A stretch of 64,000 bases of DNA from Flavobacterium hydrophilum (GCF_003202405.1 NZ_QJHL01000007.1:1-64000), one strand, 5' to 3'; positions 18,447 through 28,292 are shown, counted from the stretch's first letter. Notes: generated by a model from the sequence alone, not told the origin. Translations and numbers: made by a program.

Positions 18447-20375
18447 ATGTTAAAAAGTAATATAGACAAATCTACAGGATTTGAAAAGCGATTTGAAAAC
18501 ATTAATACAGTGGTTTTTGAAAACTCTACCGCTGCTTCTGTATCAGTTGCAAAAGAAATAGCGGCATTGATTCAGTCAAAACAAAAAAACAATGAATTAT
18601 GTGTTTTAGGTTTGGCAACCGGTTCTTCACCAAAAGGATTATATGCAGAGTTAGTACGTCTGCATAAAGAAGAAGGTTTGAGTTTTAAAAATGTGGTATC
18701 ATTCAATCTGGATGAATATTACCCGATGGAACCAGATTCAATAAACAGCTACGTGCGTTTTATGAAGGAATTATTGTTTAATCAGGTTGATATTTTGCCT
18801 GAAAACATTCATATTCCGGACGGAACTTTATCAAAAGAAGAAATTGCGAATTATTGTGCCGATTATGAAAACAAAATTGAAGCTCTGGGCGGAATTGATT
18901 TACAGATTTTAGGAATTGGAGGTAACGGTCATATCGGATTTAATGAATCAGGATCTTTGCAGAATTCAAAAACACGTCTGGTTGCCTTAGATCATATCAC
19001 CAGAGTTGCAGCAAGCGGTGATTTTTCAGGATTGAGCAATACACCAAGAACAGCAATTACGTTGGGTGTAAAAAAGATAATGGAAGCAAAACAAGTGATT
19101 TTAATGGCTTGGGGAGTTGGAAAATCCAATATCATCAAAGCTTCTGTTGAAGGTGAAGTGACAAACCGTATTCCGGCTTCTTTTCTTCAGGAACATCAAA
19201 ATGCTGTTTTTGTTTTGGATAAAGAAGCTTCTTCAAAACTAACCAGAATCAATACGCCATGGCTGGTTGAGAAAATTGTCTGGACAGACAAACTCATCCG
19301 AAAAGCTGTTTTAGGATTGGCGCTTCATTTGCAAAAACCAATTTTAATGCTGACCGATGCAGATTATATTGAAAACGGAATGAGCGATTTATTAGCAGAT
19401 TCAGGTCCTGCATACGATATCAACATCAAAATATTCAATCAGTTACAAAATACCATTACGGGATGGCCAGGCGGAAAATCGAATGCAGATGATTCACACA
19501 GACCTGAAAGAGCTGAGCCTTCAAGAAAAAGAGTGTTAATCTTCAGTCCGCACCCAGATGATGATATCATTAGTATGGGAGGAACTTTTATGCGATTACA
19601 GGATCAGGGACATGAAGTGCATGTAGCGTATCAAACCTCAGGAAACATTGCCGTTGCTGATGATGAAGCGTTACGATTTGCCAGTTTTGTTTGCGATTAC
19701 AATGATAAATTTGGAATTAAAAGTGAAGAAGCTGAAACCATTTATAAAAAAGCTTCTGCATTTTTAAAGAACAAAAAAGCAAGTGAAATCGACATTCCGG
19801 AAGTTAGATATATAAAAGGATTAATCCGAAAAGGAGAAGCGCGTGCTACAAGTCATTTTGTTGGTTTACCGGACGAACAGATTCATTTTATGGAGCTTCC
19901 TTTCTATGAAACTGGTAAGATTGAAAAAAATCCTATTGGTAAGGAAGATATTCAGTTAACGATGGATTTAATCGAAAAAATCAAGCCACATCAAATTTAT
20001 GCTGCAGGTGACTTAGCAGATCCGCACGGAACACACAAGGTATGTCTGGATGCTATTTTTGAAGCTGTAAAAAATCTGAAACAAAAAGATTTCATGAATG
20101 ACTGCTGGGTTTGGTTATACAGAGGAGCATGGCAGGAGTGGGGGATTGACGAAATCGAAATGGCCGTTCCGATGAGTCCGGATCAGGTACTGGCAAAAAG
20201 ACACGGGATATTTAAACATCAATCTCAAAAGGACGGTGTTGTGTTTCAGGGATCAGATGCAAGGGAATTTTGGCAGAGAGCCGAAGACAGAAACAGTGAA
20301 ACAGCCAATTTCTATAAACAGCTCGGTCTTGCTACTTACGCAGCCATGGAAGCGTTTGTGAGATGGGAATATTAG
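18447..20375 (+). CDS. nagB: Glucosamine-6-phosphate deaminase fused to PIG-L deacetylase-like domain
   Basis: The 642-residue protein has two domains. Residues about 15-270 are NagB: VLGLATGSSPKGLY, FNLDEYYPM and GIGGNGHIGFNE. Residues about 360-640 are a PIG-L/LmbE zinc amidohydrolase: VLIFSPHPDDDIISMGG and a second metal-binding part HGTHKVC. NagB turns GlcN-6-P into Fru-6-P plus ammonia. PIG-L enzymes remove N-acetyl from GlcNAc compounds; this fusion form is common in Bacteroidota. No separate nagA is in the locus, so the PIG-L half may do the deacetylation; this is inference. The first zinc motif is HPDDD rather than the usual HPDDE. It is the last gene of the kinase operon, followed by a strong terminator. 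Confidence 0.88.
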   Translation: MLKSNIDKSTGFEKRFENINTVVFENSTAASVSVAKEIAALIQSKQKNNELCVLGLATGSSPKGLYAELVRLHKEEGLSFKNVVSFNLDEYYPMEPDSINSYVRFMKELLFNQVDILPENIHIPDGTLSKEEIANYCADYENKIEALGGIDLQILGIGGNGHIGFNESGSLQNSKTRLVALDHITRVAASGDFSGLSNTPRTAITLGVKKIMEAKQVILMAWGVGKSNIIKASVEGEVTNRIPASFLQEHQNAVFVLDKEASSKLTRINTPWLVEKIVWTDKLIRKAVLGLALHLQKPILMLTDADYIENGMSDLLADSGPAYDINIKIFNQLQNTITGWPGGKSNADDSHRPERAEPSRKRVLIFSPHPDDDIISMGGTFMRLQDQGHEVHVAYQTSGNIAVADDEALRFASFVCDYNDKFGIKSEEAETIYKKASAFLKNKKASEIDIPEVRYIKGLIRKGEARATSHFVGLPDEQIHFMELPFYETGKIEKNPIGKEDIQLTMDLIEKIKPHQIYAAGDLADPHGTHKVCLDAIFEAVKNLKQKDFMNDCWVWLYRGAWQEWGIDEIEMAVPMSPDQVLAKRHGIFKHQSQKDGVVFQGSDAREFWQRAEDRNSETANFYKQLGLATYAAMEAFVRWEY

Positions 20376-20415
20376 TGTAAAGAATCTTATTTTGCCCCAA
20401 AAAAATAAATGATTC

Positions 20416-20451
20416 AAAAGACCTTTAAAATTAATTTTTTAAAGGTCTTTT
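20416..20451 (+). terminator. Intrinsic terminator of the kinase-nagB operon
   Basis: A 15-bp perfect stem (20416-20430 with 20437-20451, core gaccttta/taaaggtc), a 6-base loop and a following T-rich tract lie 40 bases after the nagB stop. Confidence 0.88.
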
Positions 20452-20513
20452 TGTTTTTAAATTCTTTAGAATTTAAATTTTACACTACTCAGTTTTATCT
20501 TATAATTTTAAAA

Positions 20514-20593
20514 TGTGTTCGAGTACATTTAAGTGTTCTCGAGCACATTTTTGTGTTTTTCCTTGTTTTTATGAAACAGTTTTTGTAATGTTG
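20514..20593 (+). promoter_or_regulatory. Promoter of the PL8 operon with two LacI-type operators
   Basis: Operator 1 is TGTGTTCGAGTACA (20514-20527) and operator 2 is TGTTCTCGAGCACA (20534-20547), centres 20 bp apart. TTG lies at 20563-20565, then a 20-bp spacer, then TAATGTTG (20586-20593, one mismatch to TAnnTTTG). The centre of operator 2 is 22.5 bp before TTG. The leader to the ATG at 20797 is then about 200 bases; nothing else recognisable was seen in it. Confidence 0.8.
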
Positions 20594-20796
20594 TGAGGCT
20601 TAAGCGCTATAACCAATCTTTATTATCATTTTAATTTGATTTGAAACAAGCTGTGTTTTAATTCTTTCCGTGCTTGGTAGATGTTTCTTCCAAATTAGCA
20701 ATGGAGAATATTAAATGGCTTTTGTATTGTATGTTGGCGGATTCGATTTAAAATGTTAATGAAAAAAAAATTAACTAATTAAAAATCACTAAAAGA

Positions 20797-23700
20797 ATGA
20801 AATCTAAAATTACGCTGTTACTGATTTGTTTGTTTTTAATTTCAAATAAAATCAGTGCTCAAATTATAATTGACGGATTCAACTATAATTGGGCAAGAAT
20901 TGAAAATACTACCCCTGTAACGCTGGCTTCTACAGATGCAGACAATGGAGATGGTCTTAATGATGGTGCAATGCTTATTAAAGGAACTGCCAATACACCT
21001 GCACTTCAGGGTGTGCAATATACTTTGGGTGGAAGCCCGCTAACTGGCGAGCAGATTAATCTTGAAATAAAATATTATCAAAATGCGGCATCATTTGCAA
21101 GATTCAAAATGCAGGTTTATAATGTAACGGATAATCTTGTTTTGGCAGAAACGGCTCAAATTACCACTAGTACAGGAGTTGTTGGTACATCAACATTAGC
21201 CTATACTTTTACAGCATCAAGTGTTGGCGACCAGATTATGGTTCGATTTGTTCGTGCAGATGACCTGAATATTGTTCGTGTAGCAGCTTTGGATTATCTA
21301 AAGGTAAATGGAGAATTTATAAATATGATCGAAGTATGTAAACCAATATTTAATTTTGATCTATCCCTCACAACAGCTACCACTGCAGAAATTAATGATT
21401 TAGCTGCGATTCGTAATAGTTTGTCAAATCAGCTGCTAGGAACAACGGCTCCTACAACAGCTCAGCTAAATACTGCTCTGGCGCAATACGACGCTTTAAA
21501 CATAACGGTAACAGGGACGAATATAACCGGAAACGCTATAACTGACGATTCGCAAATTAATTTTTTAAAAATGTTTGCCAGGTATTTGAAATTTAATCCA
21601 ACAGATACCAATGTAAGCGACAAAGCGGCAAAAGCGGTTTGGTATATAGCGAGTCTGAACTGCAGCCCGAAATCTAATGCTGCTTTGACTTTTTATAGCT
21701 ATCCTACTTTTTCGCGTGGTGCCATTTTTCTGAATTCTTACCTTTCGGATACAGTAAAAGCGATATTTGGAAACACACTTTATCAGGAAACAGCTTTATT
21801 CAAAAATCTCTTCGATGTCAATTACGATTTCAACACAACACAAACCGATGCCATTAATACAGATACGATGTATCTCGATATAGATGTTTTACTGGCTTAT
21901 GCGGACTGGTTTAAAACCAATGATGAAAAAATACGATATTTAAAAACTGTTAAAAGATATCTGGACCGTTTCTTAATTTATACTTATGGTGCAAAAGACG
22001 GTTTGAAAAAAGATGGTTTAGGTTATCATCACAACGCCGCTTATGATGGATATATGTATGCCTATAATACCGTTTCAGTAGCTTTGAAAGCTTTAGAAGG
22101 TACTGGTTTTCAAATTGACCAGGCTTCTTATCTTAGATTTAGGGATGCAGTTTACGCACAAACAATGTATTCTAACGATGCAGGGGTAAAGCCTTTTGCA
22201 ATGGCGGGAAGAAATCCGCAGTCAAAAAACAGTACACTGGCATCTGGTACTTTAGCTAATACTGCAATATCCGGCGGAAAAATTTTAGGATTAAGTACTG
22301 CAGATCCTACCTTAAGCGGAATTTACAATAGAAAATACGGGGTTAACAGTCAGTTTAATAACAGCACCGTTGCTCCATTTGAAGAAGGTTTTATTCAGTT
22401 CAACTACGGTAACTTAGGGATTTACAGAAAAAATAACTGGGTCGCTTCGATGAAAGGACAATCTGATGTTTTATGGGGTTCTGAGATTTATATCAATCAG
22501 AACAGATTTGGAAGATACCAAAGTTATGGTGCATTAGAAATTATATATCATGGAAACAGCAGTACAGGAAACGGTTACAGCGAAATAGGATGGGACTGGA
22601 ATTACAACCCGGGAGCTACAACAATTGTATTGCCCTGGGATAAGTTACATGCCGAAAAAGAACGTGTTGATGAATACAATACCTATGGTTTTGCCGGTTC
22701 TTTAGCATTAAATCAGTTAAACAATGGTGTTTTGTCCAACACCACAGGACAATCAGGATTATTTTCGATGAAATTTAAAGAGCGTAATAATTTAGGTTTC
22801 GGAGGCACTTATGGAGCGATTACCCATAATGCTACTTTTGAATTTACTAAAACGTATTTTGCCATTGACAGTTTTATTATCTGTCTGGCCAGCGGTATTA
22901 AAAATGACGATACTGTCAATCCTACCGTTACGACATTGTTTCAAAGGCTTAATAACAATTCAGCAGATGTTTTGGTAAACGGAAATGTAAAAACAAGTCA
23001 AAGCACAGAGTCATTTTTAGCAACTTCGCCTAACTGGATCATTGACAATTATAATACGGGTTATTATATTTTACCGAATTCAGGAACCTTAAAAATTAGA
23101 AATTCTGCTCAGACGACACCTTATCAAAACCAAACGACTCCGACTGAAGCTACTATAGCGGCCAATTCATCCAATAATTACCATCTTGCTTACCTTGATC
23201 ACGGAAATGCCCCAACAAACAGTTCTTATGAATTTATTTGTATGCCTTTGGCAGATTCGGCTAAAATGACACAATTTGCTCTGGAAATGCAATCTTCCAA
23301 TAAACCTTATACTGTTTATCAAAACAATACCAATCAGCAAATAATTGAGCATAAAAGCTCTAAAACATGGGCATATGCGTTACCTGCTGCGAATACTACG
23401 ATTACTAACGGATTGCTAAAAGCAAATGACACGCCGTGTTTGGTTATGTATAAAGGTTTAAATGAAAACTTTTCTGAAATAGTGCTGTCTATAAGTAATC
23501 CGGACATGGGAGCTGCACCATCGACACCAAAAGTGATTACCCTAAAATTAAGTAATGAATGGAATTTGTCACAGCTAAATTCTAATGCGAATATTGTTTC
23601 AGCTACAGCTACAGAAACTATAATTGCATTTACTGTGGCTGATGGTCTTCCGGTCGAAATAAAATTAGTATCATCAGCTAACACGCTTAAAATTGATGAA

Positions 23701-23949
23701 GAAACGTTTAATTCGCCAAATGTTGTTTTATATCCTAATCCTGTTCAGGACTATTTTAACATCAACGTAGCTGAATTACAAGCAAATGCAACGATTCGTG
23801 TATACAACGTTTTGGGCAACAAGGTTCGTGAAGTTCGTTTTAACAATGTGCCAAAAAGGGTTTTTGTTGGCGATTTATCAGTTGGTACTTATTTTGTAGT
23901 AATTCAGAATGGGAGCCAAACCTTTAAAACTAAAATTATTAAAAAATAA
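20797..23949 (+). CDS. PL8-family polysaccharide lyase with T9SS sorting tail
   Basis: The 1050-residue protein has a signal peptide (MKSKITLLLICLFLISNKIS-AQ) and an N-terminal beta-rich, CBM-like part (about 25-170). The PL8 alpha-toroid shows GLGYHHNAAYDGYMYAY (about 407-423, catalytic His and Tyr) and a downstream Arg in MAGRNP. The beta-sandwich domains start with NNWVASMKGQSD and FGRYQSYGALEI. A T9SS type A tail starts near residue 977 (LYPNPVQDYFNIN) and ends in KTKIIKK. PL8 enzymes cleave hyaluronan, chondroitin or xanthan by beta-elimination and leave a 4,5-unsaturated uronate. The T9SS tail puts it outside the cell or on its surface, so it should make the first cuts. Substrate choice within PL8 cannot be fixed here. 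Confidence 0.88.
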   Translation: MKSKITLLLICLFLISNKISAQIIIDGFNYNWARIENTTPVTLASTDADNGDGLNDGAMLIKGTANTPALQGVQYTLGGSPLTGEQINLEIKYYQNAASFARFKMQVYNVTDNLVLAETAQITTSTGVVGTSTLAYTFTASSVGDQIMVRFVRADDLNIVRVAALDYLKVNGEFINMIEVCKPIFNFDLSLTTATTAEINDLAAIRNSLSNQLLGTTAPTTAQLNTALAQYDALNITVTGTNITGNAITDDSQINFLKMFARYLKFNPTDTNVSDKAAKAVWYIASLNCSPKSNAALTFYSYPTFSRGAIFLNSYLSDTVKAIFGNTLYQETALFKNLFDVNYDFNTTQTDAINTDTMYLDIDVLLAYADWFKTNDEKIRYLKTVKRYLDRFLIYTYGAKDGLKKDGLGYHHNAAYDGYMYAYNTVSVALKALEGTGFQIDQASYLRFRDAVYAQTMYSNDAGVKPFAMAGRNPQSKNSTLASGTLANTAISGGKILGLSTADPTLSGIYNRKYGVNSQFNNSTVAPFEEGFIQFNYGNLGIYRKNNWVASMKGQSDVLWGSEIYINQNRFGRYQSYGALEIIYHGNSSTGNGYSEIGWDWNYNPGATTIVLPWDKLHAEKERVDEYNTYGFAGSLALNQLNNGVLSNTTGQSGLFSMKFKERNNLGFGGTYGAITHNATFEFTKTYFAIDSFIICLASGIKNDDTVNPTVTTLFQRLNNNSADVLVNGNVKTSQSTESFLATSPNWIIDNYNTGYYILPNSGTLKIRNSAQTTPYQNQTTPTEATIAANSSNNYHLAYLDHGNAPTNSSYEFICMPLADSAKMTQFALEMQSSNKPYTVYQNNTNQQIIEHKSSKTWAYALPAANTTITNGLLKANDTPCLVMYKGLNENFSEIVLSISNPDMGAAPSTPKVITLKLSNEWNLSQLNSNANIVSATATETIIAFTVADGLPVEIKLVSSANTLKIDEETFNSPNVVLYPNPVQDYFNINVAELQANATIRVYNVLGNKVREVRFNNVPKRVFVGDLSVGTYFVVIQNGSQTFKTKIIKK

Positions 23950-23960
23950 AACTTAACTAG

Positions 23961-24001
23961 ATTCCCAATCAAAATGATGCATTGAAATTTTGATTGGGAA
24001 T
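23961..24001 (+). terminator. Stem-loop between the two lyase genes
   Basis: A 15-bp perfect stem (23961-23975 with 23987-24001) has an 11-base loop. The T tract after it is poor (ttaataattc), so it may act as a partial terminator or as an mRNA-stabilising hairpin rather than a full stop. Confidence 0.6.
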
Positions 24002-24071
24002 TAATAATTCAATTCAGATAAGGCAATACTATAAATAGCCTTAATTTTGAATATTAAACCATTTAATTGCA

Positions 24072-27000
24072 ATGAAAATAGAGACTAAAATCGTTGAAAA
24101 GCTCTTTTTAATGAACCTCTTTTTAGCAGGAACCTTAGGTTTTTCGCAACAATCGGGTAATGCTCCCGTAAAAGAATCGTTTGAAAATGAAACTTCAATT
24201 GTTACTTATAAAAAGAATAATTCAGGCAGCTTATCGATTAGTAATAAACACCATCAATTTGGGAAATCTTCACTGCAATGGGAATGGTCGGGAGGAAGTT
24301 TTTTTGAAACTTCTAATTTTAAAATAATAAGTAAAAAAGACAGTCCCTTGCAATATGGAGATTATTTTCCTGCAAGTCCTACTTTGATCATGTCTTTATA
24401 CAATGAAAAAGCACAGAATGAAACCATTAAAATTTCTTATGGAAAAAATGGCAAAGAAGAAGTTTGGTTTCCGATAAGTTTAAATTTTACAGGCTGGAGA
24501 ACAATCAGGGTTCCTTTTTATGAAATGAATGGAAATCCACCAAAAAAAGGAGATGCAATAGGGTATGATACTTTTAGGATAAGCTCAACTTCTACTACAG
24601 GCAAAGGAAAATTGTTTTTTGATGACATTGTTTTTTCACAATATCAGGATGACCGTCATTCGTACCCGGATGTAATGGTACCTTTTATCAAACGAAATTT
24701 AGAAGAAGGAGCAGATCACTGGATGCCTTTAATAAGAGATATGAAACGGGTTCAGGAACTGCCTTTGAAAGCAGTTTCGGAAGCAACGAAAAATGAACTC
24801 ACTATCATCAAAAAACGTATTGATGATACTTTCAATAAAGGTGTTGAAAAAAATAATAGTCTATTAAAAGCAAAGGAAGAATTTGCTAAGCTAAATTTAG
24901 TAAAAGAGGAAACGGTTTTGGGACCTCCTTTGACTTTTAAGCTTGAAGAGGTACATCCTGATCAGAAAAATTTTACTGATATTGGAACCTTTGGTAAAAC
25001 GATAAAAAAAATAGCGATTTTTTACCTTAAAAGTACAGATGATAATAAGGCTCAGATAGAGGATATGTTTATTGCTGCATCCCGATATTATTTAGATCAG
25101 GGCTGGCAGGAAGGCGCATCAGGAGGGACGAGACACCATATAGGCTACAATACGAGAGAACTTACAGAAGCCTTTTTTATGATGAGAGAACCGTTAAAGA
25201 AAGCAGGTTTACTAAATGAGATCGGAAATAGTCTACAGTGGGTTTTTAACCTGGGTAAGATTCTCGGACCTGAAGAAGAATTTCATTCCAATATCGATTA
25301 TTATAACACGCAGTCTTTCTATCATTTGATGCTGGTTTTTATGTCGGATAATGTGGAAAAACAGGCCGCTTTATTAGAGGCATATTCAAAATATATTTCG
25401 ATAACTTTAGCTCAGGACAATGAGTTGGGAGTTTTCAAGATTGATGGGACTTCATGGCATCACAACGGACATTATCCTGCTTACGGATTAGGTGCTTTTG
25501 CCAGTATTCCTCCTGTGATTTTTACACTTTCCGGAACGCAGTTCAGAATTAATGAGACGGGTCATAAAAACTTCAAAAAAGCACTTTTGACGACACGTTT
25601 GTACAGTCAATTGTACAGTTTTGGTTTTGGAAATGCAGGACGTCATCCCTTGGAAGATGATTCTATTAAATCCTTAAAAAATGGATTTTTACTGATGGCG
25701 CAATCCGGAAATCCTGAAGGAACTTCTAAAATCGATAATGAAGCAGCAGCAGCCTATTTAAGATTATGGGGCGAAAGCGATAAGTCAAACAGTGCTTTGT
25801 TTCAGGCGAATACTGTTGGGAAGGATATTTTGCCGGGCTATCATGTACTTCCGTATGCTGCAACTTCAATTCACAGAAGAAATGACTGGGCAGCAATCAT
25901 CAAAGGATACAGCAAATATGTCTGGGCGTCTGAAATATATGTTGATGCCAACAGATACGGAAGATATCCTGCAAACGGAAGTATCCAGATAAATAATATT
26001 GGTGGCGATCAGGGAAGTGGTTTTAAGCAGGAAGGCTGGGACTGGAACAGATATCCTGGAACAACGGTTATCTATTTACCGTTTAAAGAGCTGGAACCGG
26101 ATACACCATTACTGATGTTTAGATCAGATGAGACTTTTGCCGGAGCAGTGACTTTGGGTGCTAATGGAGTTTTCGGAATGAAATTGAATGAATCCAAAGG
26201 TTCTGATGCAGAAACATCAGAAAGCAAAGCAGGATTCCCCGGGAAACTGAAAGCGAATAAATCGGTTTTTTCTTTTGGCGATAAATTAATATGCATTGGT
26301 ACCGGAATTTTGAGTATTGATACCGTAAATCCGGTTCAGACAAATTTGTTTCAAAATTTTATAGGAGACAAATCGATACCAATATTTTCATCTAAAAGTA
26401 AAAATATTTCGACGTTTCCTTATCAGGCAAAAATGGAATCCACAGGAAAACCAGGTAAATGGCTGATTGATGCATATCAAAACGGATATTATATTTTATC
26501 ACCTAATACAATTGAAATCAGGAGACAAGCTCAGGAATCTTATAACAATGCCTATTCGATTAATACAGGTAAAATGAATCCAAAAGTAAAAGACGCTACT
26601 GTTACAAACGGGGACTTTGCTTCCTCATGGATAGATCACGGAAAAGTACCAAAAGATGCTTCTTACCAATATGTTATTTATCCGGGACTTGAAAAAGATG
26701 CGGTTAATTCTTTCGAAAAGAAAATTAAAAAGGATAAATCCTATCAAATTCTGAAAGCTGATAATGTTGCCCATATTGTAAAAGATAAGGATACTGAAAC
26801 AACAGGATTCGTAATATTTGATTCGGGTAAAGAGTTGGACAATGCTATTTTAAAAAGTGTTTCTGTTCCTTCGCTTTTAATGATTAAAAATGAAGCGAAA
26901 AAACTAACAGTAAGTGCGGTGCAGCCGGATCTTAATTTTTCGGCAGGTAAAGATAAAGGCTTTAGCAACTATAGTATGCCTGTTGACCTGACCATTACGC

Positions 27001-27128
27001 TGAAAGGAGAATGGAAACTCGCAGCTGATTCAGCAGTAAAATCTATTGTGACTGACGGAAAAAATACAGTCATTACGATGGAATGCAGACATGGATTTTC
27101 GAATCAGATTAATTTAATAAAAAAATAG
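24072..27128 (+). CDS. PL8-family lyase, chondroitinase ABC-like, no T9SS tail
   Basis: The 1018-residue protein has a signal peptide ending near LGFSQQ. An N-terminal jelly-roll domain typical of chondroitinase ABC-type enzymes is visible (SSLQWEWSGGSFFETSNFKI, FDDIVFSQYQDDRHSYPD). The alpha-toroid carries GTSWHHNGHYPAYGLG (about 459-474, matching the catalytic His and Tyr region) and Arg in NAGRHP; beta-sandwich domains follow (DWAAIIKGYSKYVWASEIYV). It ends without a T9SS tail and without a lipobox, so it is probably periplasmic. There it would cut imported oligosaccharides, perhaps as an exolyase giving disaccharides. The gap to the next gene is 5 bp. Confidence 0.88.
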   Translation: MKIETKIVEKLFLMNLFLAGTLGFSQQSGNAPVKESFENETSIVTYKKNNSGSLSISNKHHQFGKSSLQWEWSGGSFFETSNFKIISKKDSPLQYGDYFPASPTLIMSLYNEKAQNETIKISYGKNGKEEVWFPISLNFTGWRTIRVPFYEMNGNPPKKGDAIGYDTFRISSTSTTGKGKLFFDDIVFSQYQDDRHSYPDVMVPFIKRNLEEGADHWMPLIRDMKRVQELPLKAVSEATKNELTIIKKRIDDTFNKGVEKNNSLLKAKEEFAKLNLVKEETVLGPPLTFKLEEVHPDQKNFTDIGTFGKTIKKIAIFYLKSTDDNKAQIEDMFIAASRYYLDQGWQEGASGGTRHHIGYNTRELTEAFFMMREPLKKAGLLNEIGNSLQWVFNLGKILGPEEEFHSNIDYYNTQSFYHLMLVFMSDNVEKQAALLEAYSKYISITLAQDNELGVFKIDGTSWHHNGHYPAYGLGAFASIPPVIFTLSGTQFRINETGHKNFKKALLTTRLYSQLYSFGFGNAGRHPLEDDSIKSLKNGFLLMAQSGNPEGTSKIDNEAAAAYLRLWGESDKSNSALFQANTVGKDILPGYHVLPYAATSIHRRNDWAAIIKGYSKYVWASEIYVDANRYGRYPANGSIQINNIGGDQGSGFKQEGWDWNRYPGTTVIYLPFKELEPDTPLLMFRSDETFAGAVTLGANGVFGMKLNESKGSDAETSESKAGFPGKLKANKSVFSFGDKLICIGTGILSIDTVNPVQTNLFQNFIGDKSIPIFSSKSKNISTFPYQAKMESTGKPGKWLIDAYQNGYYILSPNTIEIRRQAQESYNNAYSINTGKMNPKVKDATVTNGDFASSWIDHGKVPKDASYQYVIYPGLEKDAVNSFEKKIKKDKSYQILKADNVAHIVKDKDTETTGFVIFDSGKELDNAILKSVSVPSLLMIKNEAKKLTVSAVQPDLNFSAGKDKGFSNYSMPVDLTITLKGEWKLAADSAVKSIVTDGKNTVITMECRHGFSNQINLIKK

Positions 27129-27133
27129 GGTTT

Positions 27134-28258
27134 ATGAAAAGAATGCTTTTTTTATGTCTTGTGTTAATTGGGTTTCAGTCAGTGTCATCTCAGGAAAAGT
27201 TAACAAATTTAGTAGAGCTGAAAAAAAACTCAAAAAATGAAATCTTCCACAATTTAGGTCAGGCTGATAAAAAGGGCGGTTTTTTCCTCAAAGGTTATTG
27301 GGTTTGGGACAATTCGGTGATAAAGGGAGAGGATGGTAAATATCATTTGTTTTCGTCCTGTTATCCCGATAGTATTCCTTTTCATCCGGGCTGGATGGTT
27401 TCTGCAGAAATTATTCACGCCGTTGCTGATAAACCCGAAGGCCCTTTTCGGTTTGTAAATAAAGCGCTCGAAGCCCGTGGAGCCCAGTATTGGGATGGCC
27501 GATCCACATTCAATCCACAGATATTTAAGCATAAAGGTAAATATTATATGTTTTATGTAGGGTCTACTCATCCATTTGAAGAAGCGAAGCATGATGAACT
27601 TACCGTTGAAAGCAAATGGTGTATTGTAGGCCGAAGCAATAAACGTGTTGGACTGGCAGTTGCGAATAGTCTTGACGGACCTTGGGAAAGAATGGACAAA
27701 CCTATTCTTGAAACAGAGCCCAATACTTTTTATAGCTTTCTGACCTCAAATCCGACTATGGCGATCAATGATGACGATTCGGTTTTGATGATTTTTAAAG
27801 CCAGGGCATACGAAGGCAACATACACGGACCGATGTCACTTGGTGTTGCTTTTGCAAAAACTATTACCGGGCCTTATACCGTTTTGAATAATAAAAAACC
27901 TGTTTTTGATGCTAAAATAACAGGGGAACTTGAAGATCCTTTTCTGTGGAAAGACAAAAGAGGGTATCATGTTGTGTTTAAAGATCATAAAGGAAAATAC
28001 ACAAGTGAATGGGGCGGAGGCGTTCTGGCACATTCTGCTAATGGAACAGACTGGAAAATGGATAATGATCCAAAAGCCTACTCTAAAACAATTCAGTGGG
28101 ATGATAAGACAATTGAAAAAAGAGGGCAATTGGAAAGACCTTTTATACTTTTTGAGAGCAATAAACCACGCTGCATGTATTTTTCTACGATGGATGGAGA
28201 AGGAGGTTTTGAAAACGGAACATATTCAGGTATTTTGGCAATACCGTTTTTAAAATAA
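27134..28258 (+). CDS. GH43-like five-bladed propeller hydrolase, secreted
   Basis: The 374-residue protein has a signal peptide (MKRMLFLCLVLIGFQSVSS-Q). Propeller-type motifs are WVWDNSVIKGEDGKYHLFSS (first-blade Asp), STFNPQIFKHKGKYYMFYVG, VGLAVANSLDGPWERMDKP, and ITGELEDPFLWKDKRGYHVV (a possible catalytic Glu/Asp region). The layout is that of clan GH-F/J or GH43-like proteins often annotated only as glycosyl hydrolase. It is translated right after the ABC-like lyase (5-bp gap), so it presumably acts on the same glycan, perhaps on a branch sugar. Activity is not predictable from sequence. Confidence 0.68.
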   Translation: MKRMLFLCLVLIGFQSVSSQEKLTNLVELKKNSKNEIFHNLGQADKKGGFFLKGYWVWDNSVIKGEDGKYHLFSSCYPDSIPFHPGWMVSAEIIHAVADKPEGPFRFVNKALEARGAQYWDGRSTFNPQIFKHKGKYYMFYVGSTHPFEEAKHDELTVESKWCIVGRSNKRVGLAVANSLDGPWERMDKPILETEPNTFYSFLTSNPTMAINDDDSVLMIFKARAYEGNIHGPMSLGVAFAKTITGPYTVLNNKKPVFDAKITGELEDPFLWKDKRGYHVVFKDHKGKYTSEWGGGVLAHSANGTDWKMDNDPKAYSKTIQWDDKTIEKRGQLERPFILFESNKPRCMYFSTMDGEGGFENGTYSGILAIPFLK

Positions 28259-28292
28259 ACGTATTACTTTAAAAAGGTAAGAAGAATAATTT

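Noticed and set aside
27930..28253. Plus-strand 107-codon frame inside the GH43-like gene
   Set aside because: It overlaps the GH43-like gene in another frame, starts inside it and shows no domain; the real gene has a signal peptide and propeller motifs.
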